12,270 nucleotides of DNA from an uncultured Bacteroidales bacterium (GTDB taxonomy: Bacteria > Bacteroidota > Bacteroidia > Bacteroidales > UBA932). A program made the translations under genes and the position numbers. This document shows, one piece after another, positions 5,176-12,057 of the stretch; positions within the stretch are counted from its first letter, which is position 1, and the number at the start of each line of letters is the position of its first letter. The notes under the pieces were generated by a model. It was not told the origin of the DNA, ran no database searches, and saw only the letters and a program-made list of their open reading frames with translations. The DNA is taken from assembly GCA_934726455.1 (NCBI GenBank), contig CAKVDS010000056.1, forward strand, positions 1 to 12,270, in the 5' to 3' direction.

Positions 5176-8076
5176 ATGTCTATGACAGGCAAGGAACTGC
5201 AACAGCAATACCTTGCGACCTCCCCCGCGCAGGCCGCCTCTTTTATCAATGCCATCTGGAACGCCCCGATCCCCTCGCTGGAACTCATATCCGCACTCGG
5301 CAACATCCTTGACTCCGAGGTCCAGGACCGCAGAGACACTGCCCGCAAAGGTTCAAAGATGAGCAGCGACGAGCGGGCCGCCATGGAGTTCTCAGCCAAA
5401 CTCACTGCCTGTATGCTTGTTCTGTTATGTGAGACACGTTCCTACGGAGAGGCCAGCACACGGGCACTGATATTCCTCGAATACGCCTCATACCTGAGCC
5501 GCTCCAACTATGACATAGTCAAACTGGCCGTGGACTGCGGCTCATATCCCCTGACCGCCCCGGGATTCACCCGATACATGGTCGAAAACGCCATAAGCAC
5601 AGACATGCTCGTCTTCAAGATGCTGGAAAGCGCCACATTTGACAGGGGCGCCCGGCTCGCAACGTCCGAATGCCGTCAACGGGGATGCCTGAGGCTCGAA
5701 AACGGCAAACTCACCGTACGCTCATCAGCATCCGCAGAGACCAGAGCGTTCGAGGCGCATCAAGGAAGGGTCGAAGTGCTGAGCCGCAACCGCAAGGACG
5801 AGAAGCTCAAGGAAGGAAGGGCGGACGACTGCGAATCGCTGGAATCATTTGCCGAAGCATTCATAGAAGCACAATCCGATGATTCAAGCCAGGATGCATC
5901 AGTGAGGGAGAGGACATACACCATAGAATACAAAGACGGCGACGAGGACTACATCAGCTGCTCTCCGCTCAAAGCATTCTATGACGGGCGGGGAGAAATT
6001 GATGACGAAGAACTCTTGAAAGGCCTCAACACCGGCGAACTGGCCCGTTTCCTATATGACGGGGACTGCATCGAGGGAGCCGTGCTCGAGGACGAAAGCG
6101 AACCGCCTCTGTTCTCCATCAAGAAAGCATATCTGGACTTCGCCCTCCCGCTGGCAAAGGAGGACAAACGCACACACAGGCTTCACGAATCACTGGTGCT
6201 CAGCATTTTCCATGGCCCCACCCCGGACAAGGACAGGCTCAGGCTCATCGCCGACAAAGGCTACGCCGGCCTCATGCGGGACTCGGGGAAATACAAGCCG
6301 GGAGACATCATCGTCACATATACGCACTCCATCAATACCATAAACGGGGGAACCTACATCAACATGGACGAACCATCCTCCTATAGCGAAGAGCCTGGAA
6401 AATTCGATGCCGAGCACGTTCTGGACGGGTTCATCCTGAGCCGGGAGGATGCACTCGCCCGGCTCGGCAGGCCCGCATCGCGCACGGGAAACTCTCGGGA
6501 GGAGGTTTTCTGGAGTCTTGGAGTGATGCTTTCCCGTTCCAGAGATAAAAGTTCGACCGGAAGGTTGCGGGACCTGTTGACATCGGCGTTCATCTTCAAT
6601 GCCCTCGGGGACGATGAATCCAGGGATGAGGTCCTCTCCGGGGCACGTTTCCTCATGGAATGTCTGCGGCTGGCAGAGGGGCACAAGGTTCGCGCCTGCT
6701 CCGTACCGGGATTGATGCGGGAACGCGAACAGCGCATCATCGAAACTCTTGCAAATCCCGATCAGATGAGAGGCACTGCTGACCTCGACCCGGAGGGAAA
6801 GGAGATTCTGGACCTGCTCAATGCGTGTGCGCTCGCAAAAAAATACCCCGACGAGATCTCGGCGTCCCCTGCCGTCATACGCCGCCGGATCTGCCGCATA
6901 CTCGGAGTAGAAGACCATTTCCGCGAGACGGAAGAGCGGGGAGGAGGAAAATACGGACTCGGAGAACTCGCCGACGTGGAGTTCAAGTCATCGTATGTCT
7001 TCAGCAACCGTGACGGCAAGCCGGACATCTACCAGCAGGGGCGCGGCCAAGTGTGGGAGGCAGTCTGCGGCTTCCTCAACCGAGACGGCGGGACGGTTTA
7101 TCTGGGTGTCAACGACCACGGCGACCCGATCCTGAACGAATCTTACGGACTGGGAGCCGACCTGTCATGGTTCCGCAGCAACTTCAACACGCTCGCGAAC
7201 GAACGCCTGAAGCAGCTCGGCCACCCCGTCCCGCAACCAAAGGACCTGGACAGCTACTGCCGCTTCCTCAACGATGAGATGGAACTGTATTTCAAGCCGG
7301 CGATCAGAAGATGCATTACGGTCACCCCGACAAAAGACCAGGACGCCATCATGATAATCGCGAAGCCGTCAGAATTTGAAATCGCAAAACTATACACCGG
7401 CAATGACTGGAAAGACGGAACAGTCTATATCCGCAACGGAGAGGAGACCGTCCCGATGAGCACACATGCCCAAGAGCAGAGGCTCATGGAACTCCGCTCA
7501 GTCGGGAAAGTGGAAAAATTCATCATCGCCCTGGAGGAAGCCATCGACAAGCAGAGGAAAGTCATGCTGAAAGGCTATGCCAGCTCCAACAGCAACGAGA
7601 TCCGGGACCGCCTCGTAGTCCCGGTCAATCTCGTCTGCGACAACGAAAATCTCTGGGCATATGACCTGCAAGACAAGGAGTTGAAAGAATTCAGGCTGGC
7701 ACGTATCGGCAGCATCGAGACGAATATCGACGATCCGGAATATCCGCACGCCTTCCCGAAAGGCGAAGCCGACGTCTTCAGATGGATTAACCCCAAAGTC
7801 AACTTCCACATCAGGCTGGAGATGACCATCGCAGCCCTCAACAGTCTACGCGAGGAATACCATGACGCCTGCAAACTTCCTCCGGAAGAACTATATCAGA
7901 CAGAAGCCGGAACATGGATTCTGGACACCCGGCTACATGGTCTCGGTGCCGCACGGCGTTTCTGCATCGGTCTTGCCGACCAGGTCAAAATCCTCGACAC
8001 GGAAGATTCGGACGCCTTGAGGGATGACATCCGGAAGTTCATCACAATGCATCTGGGGAAAGTCGTGAGCGAATAA
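5176..8076 (+). CDS. Large AlbA_2 (Schlafen-type) and WYL-WCX domain protein
   Basis: A 966-residue predicted cytoplasmic, charged protein with no signal or membrane segment. Residues 1-590 are not recognised: a mostly helical N-terminus, an acidic middle and a segment around 245-400 with mixed strands. About 595-760 is an AlbA_2 domain: ELADVEFKSS, then GQVWEAVCGFLNRDGGTVYLGVNDHGDPI (624-652) and YIRNGEETVPMS. About 788-850 is a WYL domain: VVPVNLV... LWAYD (Trp827, Tyr829)... FRLARIGSI (839-847). About 877-960 is WCX-like, ending FCIGLADQVKIL... LRDDIRKFI. AlbA_2 domains bind nucleic acids; WYL domains bind nucleic acids or nucleotides and regulate many phage-defence and DNA-damage genes. 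A sensor or regulatory role is therefore inferred, not shown. The start at 5176 fits the promoter; Met3 is an alternative. Divergent from the S41 protease. Confidence 0.8.
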   Translation: MSMTGKELQQQYLATSPAQAASFINAIWNAPIPSLELISALGNILDSEVQDRRDTARKGSKMSSDERAAMEFSAKLTACMLVLLCETRSYGEASTRALIFLEYASYLSRSNYDIVKLAVDCGSYPLTAPGFTRYMVENAISTDMLVFKMLESATFDRGARLATSECRQRGCLRLENGKLTVRSSASAETRAFEAHQGRVEVLSRNRKDEKLKEGRADDCESLESFAEAFIEAQSDDSSQDASVRERTYTIEYKDGDEDYISCSPLKAFYDGRGEIDDEELLKGLNTGELARFLYDGDCIEGAVLEDESEPPLFSIKKAYLDFALPLAKEDKRTHRLHESLVLSIFHGPTPDKDRLRLIADKGYAGLMRDSGKYKPGDIIVTYTHSINTINGGTYINMDEPSSYSEEPGKFDAEHVLDGFILSREDALARLGRPASRTGNSREEVFWSLGVMLSRSRDKSSTGRLRDLLTSAFIFNALGDDESRDEVLSGARFLMECLRLAEGHKVRACSVPGLMREREQRIIETLANPDQMRGTADLDPEGKEILDLLNACALAKKYPDEISASPAVIRRRICRILGVEDHFRETEERGGGKYGLGELADVEFKSSYVFSNRDGKPDIYQQGRGQVWEAVCGFLNRDGGTVYLGVNDHGDPILNESYGLGADLSWFRSNFNTLANERLKQLGHPVPQPKDLDSYCRFLNDEMELYFKPAIRRCITVTPTKDQDAIMIIAKPSEFEIAKLYTGNDWKDGTVYIRNGEETVPMSTHAQEQRLMELRSVGKVEKFIIALEEAIDKQRKVMLKGYASSNSNEIRDRLVVPVNLVCDNENLWAYDLQDKELKEFRLARIGSIETNIDDPEYPHAFPKGEADVFRWINPKVNFHIRLEMTIAALNSLREEYHDACKLPPEELYQTEAGTWILDTRLHGLGAARRFCIGLADQVKILDTEDSDALRDDIRKFITMHLGKVVSE

Positions 8077-8096
8077 GAAGAAGGAGGGCTGCGGTG

Positions 8097-8258
8097 ATGA
8101 TGTTTGCCGGGACGGTGGGGCAGACGGGGACGATGGGGCAAACGGTGGAGACGATGGAGACGGCGGGGCAGACGGTGGCGGATAACATTCTGACAATCAA
8201 GAAGAAGAGCTTTCAGCCTACCTGTATATTGGCAGAGGCTTTTATGCGAACAATCTGA
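8097..8258 (+). CDS. Possible 53-codon small gene in the G-rich gap
   Basis: An open frame of 53 codons begins at ATG 8097, nine bases after a strong Shine-Dalgarno AAGGAGG (8081-8087), rare in this window. The first half is a Gly/Thr/Met/Gln-rich repeat (TVGQTGTMGQTVETMETAGQTV in part), the second half is ordinary (ADNILTIKKKSFQPTCILAE) and ends with FMRTI. It starts 20 bases after the AlbA_2-WYL stop, as an operon partner would. The repeat composition may only reflect the G-rich DNA. No family recognised. Confidence 0.25.
   Translation: MMFAGTVGQTGTMGQTVETMETAGQTVADNILTIKKKSFQPTCILAEAFMRTI
8108..8181 (+). repeat. G-rich degenerate direct repeat with G-quadruplex potential
   Basis: About 74 bases built of GACGG/GATGG/GGGGCA words. 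The 19-mer at 8111-8129 recurs at 8159-8177 with two differences, 48 bp apart. The plus strand has several runs of three or four G (such as GGGACGGTGGGGCAGACGGGG), enough for a G-quadruplex in RNA or non-template DNA. Confidence 0.6.
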
Positions 8259-8281
8259 CTATCAAAACATTATCCGCCACC
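8174..8281. repeat. 12-bp inverted repeat spanning the gap between the two accessory genes
   Basis: GGTGGCGGATAA (8174-8185) is the exact reverse complement of TTATCCGCCACC (8270-8281), 84 bases apart; pairing extends weakly outward (GACGG/CCGTC). Inside, a near-repeat TCTGACAATCAA (8189-8200) / TCTGACTATCAA (8254-8265) sits next to each arm. A terminator would need a much shorter loop, so a recombination or binding site pair, or a folded small-RNA region, is more likely. The remaining bases to 8325 are C/T-rich with nothing recognised. Confidence 0.6.
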
Positions 8282-8325
8282 TCCGTCTTTACCCTCCTTT
8301 CCTCCCTCTACCCCAAACCAGCGGC

Positions 8326-8356
8326 TTTGCCGTTAAAATTATTCTGTGTATTTTCA
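8326..8356 (+). promoter_or_regulatory. Promoter-like site for the 374-residue protein gene
   Basis: TTTG (8326-8329), 19 bases, then TATTTTCA (8349-8356), a near match to TAnnTTTG. An overlapping hairpin CCGT...ACGG (8330-8359) could act as operator. The gene may thus be transcribed apart from the AlbA_2-WYL gene. Confidence 0.4.
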
Positions 8357-8393
8357 CGGCTATTTCAAGCAATTTGCGGACACAGAGGACAAA

Positions 8394-9518
8394 ATGAATG
8401 ATAACATTACAGACAAGGCCTGCACAGGCGGGAAAATAGTAAAAGTATCGGATGCCGAATGGAACCTCCGGAGGATGTTGTACGTCCCCGGGCGTTACAA
8501 AGCATCAAATAATCAGGCAAGCGGCTTATTAGACGACTTCTCCCGTCTGGCAGACAAGTATGATTACGCCTACGATTCCGAAATTTCGAATCTCCGGGAC
8601 ATCACGGAAGACGTATTCCATACCGACCGGAAATGTTTCTATAACTTGCCGAATCTCGATAGAGATAGACAGTGCCGGAAATGGAGTGAATTCTATATAA
8701 GAATATGGGAGACATTCGACACAGGCAGGCCGTGGCCGGAATACGGTGCTATTCTTGTCCCGGATTTTGAGGGAAGAGACCTGATCTTCGAGTTCAGCGA
8801 TTCATCGGCTGAAGACTGGCTGACAGGATTTGAGGAGATGCTGAGGGGTGTGCGGGAGGAGGTGGAGCAGGCAGAACCGGACATAGACGATTACGTGTTT
8901 CATACCGATTTCAGCGGAGAAGTCTCATCAATCCACATAGAGATACCAGAAAAAGATCCTAGGGACTTCGCCGATGACGAGTTCAGCTCTGAAGTCCGCC
9001 GTCTCACCGCTGAAATCGAGGATAGAGTCAAGAGGCTTCGGGCGTATGGTCTAGATGAAAGAATCATAGAGTCTATCTTCATGCAGAAGCCGCAATTGAG
9101 CCGGCTTGTGGTGACGGAAGACTTCCGAATCCTGCTCCCGGACTACAACGGGCTGGAAATCAAGATGGAGCCTCTGCAGAAAGCGGTGTATCTGCTGTTC
9201 CTGCGCCACCCGGACGGCATAATGTTCAAGTATCTGCCAGAGTTCAGAGCCGAATTCGAATCCATCTATATGTCCATCACAAATCGGGAGGACATATCCT
9301 CCATCCAACAGAGCATCGACAGGGTGCTTGACCCGACCAACAACTCCATCAACGAGAAATGCGCACGCATCCGCGCCGCGTTCATCTCCCGCTTCGATGA
9401 CAGGTTGGCGAAAGAATACTACATCACCGGTTATGCCGGCAAGCCCAAGAAAATAGAACTTGACCGGAGCCTTGTCCAAATGGACTGTATCATCCCCTAC
9501 GATGACCGGAATCTTTGA
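8394..9518 (+). CDS. Conserved Bacteroidetes-type protein of unknown function
   Basis: A 374-residue, acidic, soluble protein with no signal or membrane segment. I do not recognise a named domain. The C-terminal third (about 255-360) has the look of a motif set that recurs in Bacteroidetes hypotheticals: MEPLQKAVYLLFLRHPDGIMFKYLPEF, then DPTNNSINEKCARIRAAF, then YYITGYAGKPKKIELDRSLV; this is recollection of the family, not a search. The first motif could be a winged-helix-like fold. The middle (140-215) is rich in Glu/Asp and probably helical. The ATG at 8394 follows AGAGGA (8384-8389) closely; the in-frame ATG at 8346 lies inside the promoter-like site and is rejected. It is co-oriented with the AlbA_2-WYL gene and convergent with the FtsK-like gene, which makes it a candidate partner of one of them. 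Confidence 0.7.
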   Translation: MNDNITDKACTGGKIVKVSDAEWNLRRMLYVPGRYKASNNQASGLLDDFSRLADKYDYAYDSEISNLRDITEDVFHTDRKCFYNLPNLDRDRQCRKWSEFYIRIWETFDTGRPWPEYGAILVPDFEGRDLIFEFSDSSAEDWLTGFEEMLRGVREEVEQAEPDIDDYVFHTDFSGEVSSIHIEIPEKDPRDFADDEFSSEVRRLTAEIEDRVKRLRAYGLDERIIESIFMQKPQLSRLVVTEDFRILLPDYNGLEIKMEPLQKAVYLLFLRHPDGIMFKYLPEFRAEFESIYMSITNREDISSIQQSIDRVLDPTNNSINEKCARIRAAFISRFDDRLAKEYYITGYAGKPKKIELDRSLVQMDCIIPYDDRNL

Positions 9519-9519
9519 C

Positions 9520-9535
9520 CCGCCCGGGGCGGTTT
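9520..9535 (+). terminator. Candidate terminator hairpin after the 374-residue protein gene
   Basis: CCGCC-CGG-GGCGG followed by TTT begins one base after the stop codon. The T-tract is short. Further stems (GTCCGG/CCGGAC, CCGGCAG/CTGCCGG) fill 9558-9610, so the 137-base convergent gap up to 9655 probably ends transcription from both sides. No gene is seen in it. Confidence 0.4.
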
Positions 9536-9655
9536 CGATGGGAATCATCCTGTCCGTTTTGTCCGGCAGAAGGCTGTTTCTCCGGACCCTTTATTGAGAA
9601 CTCCTGCCGGATGCTTTCTGAGGCCGCTTTTACTTGTTAGAGCTACCACTGCGAT

Positions 9656-10852
9656 TCAGAGGGAAAATGGTGTCGGCAGACAATAGGGAGAACCGGAAAC
9701 AGGACATGATTCCACGTAGGAGATCAAGCGGTCGATTTCTTCCGGGCGGATGTACGCCCCCTGGAGGCGAGTCTCTTCTCCGCCGGTCTGGAAGATCATA
9801 TCTCCGCCGCCGATAAGTTTTTCCGTGCCAGGAGTGTCAAGGATTGCCAGAGAGTCGGTTTTGGACGCGGTTCTGACGGCGATTCTGGTCGGGAAATTTG
9901 CCTTGATGAGCCCTGTGATAACCGTCGTGGACGGTCTCTGTGTGGCCAAAATGACATGAATGCCGACGGCTCTTCCACACTGCGACAAACGGATGATGGA
10001 TTCTGCGATGTTACGCGACATATTCCTGGACTCCTTGTCGCGGCATACAGGAATGACCAGATCGGCATATTCATCAATGATGGCGACAATGTAAGGCAAG
10101 GTCTCGGAGATTCGTTTATTGTAAGTGCAAATGTTGCGGACATGGGTTTCCGCAAGCAGTTCATAGCGGTGTTCCATTTCCAGACATAAAGCCGCCAAGG
10201 TCTTGTCTGCATGAGCTGCCGTCTGCACAATAGGCGTCTCTCCGGGCATAGAGGCTATATAGTGTCCGGAAAGGCGCTCGTAGGCAGTGAACTCACAGCC
10301 CTTGGGATCGATGAAAACGAACTTCAGATCTGACGGGAGCTTCGAATACAGCAAAGAGGCGACTATGGCGTGGATAGCCTCCGACTTGCCTTGCTTTGTG
10401 GCTCCGGCGATAAGCAAGTCAGGAGCCCTGACCAAATCAAAGACCACAGCTTTGTTCCCGAATGTCCGCCCGAGAGCCACCGGCAGTTCTGCCTTGCAGT
10501 TCCGGAACGCATCGTCACTCAGAACCGAGCGCATAGGTACTTTCTCACGATGGCCATTGGCTATCTCGATGCCGATGGAGTCCTCCAAGTTCACGACACG
10601 TACGCCCTTCAGATGAAGGTCAAGTGCAGCGTTTTCCATAAGCAACCTGACCTTTGAGACTTTGGCATCCCGTTCCGGATAAACCTTGTAAAGCGTCACC
10701 GCCGGCCCCGGCATTGGTTTAATGTCCTTGACACGCACTTTCCCGCTTTCAAGAACACTCCTGATCGCCTCTACCCTACCGGTGATTTCATCTTCAGGCA
10801 CATATTCATCAAACAACTCCAAAGAAGGCAGTTGGTAGTCAGTTGTGGTCAT
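9656..10852 (-). CDS. Stand-alone cytosolic FtsK/SpoIIIE-type DNA translocase
   Basis: A 398-residue protein matching the alpha and beta (motor) parts of FtsK/SpoIIIE, which pump double-stranded DNA using ATP. The alpha part is at about 45-110 (MPGPAVTLYKVYPE... VSKVRLL... KGVRVVNLEDSIGIEI). Walker A is GATKQGKS (150-157), Walker B is YIVAIIDEYADL with Asp260-Glu261, and the ILATQRPS and VITGLIKANFPTRIAV motifs (301-326) are intact. The four-helix membrane N-terminus is absent, and the protein stops soon after GAYIRPEEIDRLISYV, so the winged-helix gamma domain that reads polar sequences is missing. Walker A has Lys-Gln where FtsK usually has Gly-Ser. It is therefore not the cell-division FtsK but an accessory motor. 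It follows the phosphoesterase gene on the same strand after 87 bases and converges on the 374-residue protein gene. Confidence 0.88.
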   Translation of the reverse strand: MTTTDYQLPSLELFDEYVPEDEITGRVEAIRSVLESGKVRVKDIKPMPGPAVTLYKVYPERDAKVSKVRLLMENAALDLHLKGVRVVNLEDSIGIEIANGHREKVPMRSVLSDDAFRNCKAELPVALGRTFGNKAVVFDLVRAPDLLIAGATKQGKSEAIHAIVASLLYSKLPSDLKFVFIDPKGCEFTAYERLSGHYIASMPGETPIVQTAAHADKTLAALCLEMEHRYELLAETHVRNICTYNKRISETLPYIVAIIDEYADLVIPVCRDKESRNMSRNIAESIIRLSQCGRAVGIHVILATQRPSTTVITGLIKANFPTRIAVRTASKTDSLAILDTPGTEKLIGGGDMIFQTGGEETRLQGAYIRPEEIDRLISYVESCPVSGSPYCLPTPFSL

Positions 10853-10906
10853 TTCTTTTTCATATAATTCATTATCAACATTTTACAAAATAAACCATCT
10901 CAAAAT

Positions 10907-10918
10907 CGGAGGACTCCG
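10907..10918 (-). terminator. Short palindrome between phosphoesterase and FtsK-like genes
   Basis: CGGAGGACTCCG is a perfect 12-bp palindrome in the 87-base gap; on the minus strand it is followed by ATTTTG. It could be a weak terminator, an operator or nothing. The rest of the gap is A/T-rich with no clear promoter. Confidence 0.25.
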
Positions 10919-10939
10919 CTTTTCCTATTCCGGGGCATA

Positions 10940-11536
10940 TCAGACAGTCAAGACGTGGATATCCTTGTCTGTCAGATCGTAGCCTTCCTCCAGGACAGCC
11001 CCGTTGGAGAACACCGTCCCATTCCGCGTCTCAACTCCAGCGGCTTTATGAATGTGTCCGAACAGGTGAAGTTTAGGGCGAACCAGCATAATCCGCTGCC
11101 ACAGAACGGAATCTCCGTAGTGAATCTCATCCGAGAGGTCAAGAATATCCTCAGGCGGCTGATGGGTGATAAGGACATCCGTGTCCGCAGGTATATTCAT
11201 AAAATCATTTTCCACACGCCCTGTCACGGCATCCTCGAAGAACATCGGCACGCCATAGAACTTGACCCCCTCTATCAGGACTCCGGAATTGCAGAGGTAG
11301 TGGCAGTTATCGTCAAGCCCTTCCAGACTCGCTCCCCGAAGGCAGAAGTCGTGATTGCCGGCGATGAAGACCTTGTGCCTGTACGGAAGATCGCAGAACC
11401 ATTCCATAAAGTCCAAAGCCTCCGCCTCTGTCCCCGCCATCGTGAAGTCCCCGGAATGAACTATCACATCGCCCTCAGGCAGCCTCTTCAGCTGCCGGTG
11501 TCTATTGTGCGTGTCCGAAATGTGTACTATTCTCAT
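10940..11536 (-). CDS. Calcineurin-like metallophosphoesterase
   Basis: A 198-residue cytoplasmic phosphoesterase with two metals in the active site. All core motifs are present in order: Asp8-Thr-His10 (ISDTH), Gly29-Asp30 (HSGD), Gly60-Asn-His-Asp63 (AGNHD), His125 (ITHQPP) and Gly160-His-Ile-His163 (FGHIH). The length fits the small YfcE-like/ThrB-neighbour type of single-domain proteins; the substrate cannot be told (phosphodiester, nucleotide or protein phosphate). The ATG at 11536 begins the typical first strand MRIVHISDTH and follows AAGAGAT; a longer frame to 11566 runs into the promoter. Same strand as the FtsK-like gene downstream. Confidence 0.9.
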   Translation of the reverse strand: MRIVHISDTHNRHRQLKRLPEGDVIVHSGDFTMAGTEAEALDFMEWFCDLPYRHKVFIAGNHDFCLRGASLEGLDDNCHYLCNSGVLIEGVKFYGVPMFFEDAVTGRVENDFMNIPADTDVLITHQPPEDILDLSDEIHYGDSVLWQRIMLVRPKLHLFGHIHKAAGVETRNGTVFSNGAVLEEGYDLTDKDIHVLTV

Positions 11537-11563
11537 ATCTCTTGGCCTAATGGTTTGTTTCCG

Positions 11564-11571
11564 CAAAGATA
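11564..11571 (-). promoter_or_regulatory. -7 box for the phosphoesterase gene
   Basis: TATCTTTG on the minus strand is an exact TAnnTTTG. No clear TTTG at the right distance. Transcription would begin near 11558, about 22 bases before the ATG at 11536. Confidence 0.5.
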
Positions 11572-11644
11572 GGCCATCATATTGCCATTATGCGGCAGTG
11601 GCGACATATTTTTATGAATATTACGGAACGGGAACTTACGCGCA

Positions 11645-11857
11645 TCAACCAATCTGCACACAGTCAAAGTCCGTCTTGCAGCAGCTTGACCGCTTGTAGT
11701 CGAAGCCATAGATGCGCGTATACGCCTCCGCGACTTCCGTCGCCCCATTGTTGAATGGATTGGCCAAATTGGTCGAAACAACGACTGACATCTCCGGTGT
11801 CAGCATCTGCCCGTTGGAATGCTTGATTCTTTTGGGAGTGATTTTGAATGCTTTCAT
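11645..11857 (-). CDS. Small DUF6140-like protein
   Basis: A 70-residue protein without signal peptide. The pattern MKxFKITPKR... NGxxLTPEMSVVVSTN... NPFNNG... EVAEAYTRIYGFD resembles small Bacteroidales proteins I associate with DUF6140 (from memory). The function is unknown. The last 15 residues contain three cysteines (SCCKTDFDC), which could bind metal. There is no Shine-Dalgarno before ATG 11857; a copy of the hairpin repeat element ends nine bases upstream, and a 12-codon frame ends just before it, so expression may be controlled through that leader. Confidence 0.65.
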   Translation of the reverse strand: MKAFKITPKRIKHSNGQMLTPEMSVVVSTNLANPFNNGATEVAEAYTRIYGFDYKRSSCCKTDFDCVQIG

Positions 11858-11865
11858 AAAATTGT

Positions 11866-11901
11866 TTTAGTAAGCGGCCAAAAATAAGTTGCCGCAGATT
11901 C
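11866..11901 (-). repeat. Third copy of the dispersed hairpin element
   Basis: The sequence (plus) TAGTAAGCGGCC...TAAGTTGCCGCAGATT matches the arm at 1191-1222 almost base for base. Stem GCGGC/GCCGC with a 12-base loop. At the fifth stem pair this copy has C-G where the 1191 copy has T-G, so pairing is kept. It lies directly in front of the DUF6140-like gene, in the same orientation to that gene as the right arm is to FKBP. Confidence 0.7.
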
Positions 11902-11905
11902 CCAT
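11867..11905 (-). CDS. Possible 12-codon leader peptide
   Basis: ATG at 11905 opens MGICGNLFLAAY and stops with TAA at 11869-11867, ten bases before the start of the DUF6140-like gene. It follows a very strong Shine-Dalgarno, AGGAAGGAGA (11920-11911), at proper distance. The peptide is encoded by the hairpin element itself, so ribosome movement would open the stem. It may be chance. Confidence 0.3.
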   Translation of the reverse strand: MGICGNLFLAAY

Positions 11906-11932
11906 AATTGTCTCCTTCCTGAATTCAGTCTA

Positions 11933-12017
11933 TCCGCAAGGCTTGCGGAAATTCGGCCCGTCTGCTCCGGATGGAGTAACTTGCACGATACGGGGACGGG
12001 GCAGAACCTGCTCCGTC
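11933..12017. repeat. Hairpin-rich intergenic stretch
   Basis: Three inverted repeats in 85 bases: TCCGCAAG-G-CTTGCGGA (11933-11949, perfect), CTCC-GGAT-GGAG (near 11975) and GACGGGGCAG-AAC-CTGCTCCGTC (11995-12017, ten pairs with one G-T). No T-tracts follow. Could be the leader of the minus-strand small gene, an operator region or part of an RNA gene. Confidence 0.5.
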
Positions 12018-12057
12018 ACGAAAACACAGTTCGCCGGCATGGCATAACTTTGTGAGC

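Noticed and set aside
6190..6918. 242-codon minus-strand frame inside the AlbA_2-WYL gene
   Set aside because: A shadow of a long coding gene with recognised domains on the other strand.
7933..8196. Pro/Ser-rich minus-strand frame
   Set aside because: It is the complement of the G-rich repeat and of the AlbA_2-WYL coding end.
9656..10852. Cell-division FtsK
   Set aside because: Lacks the membrane N-terminus and the gamma domain and is only 398 residues.
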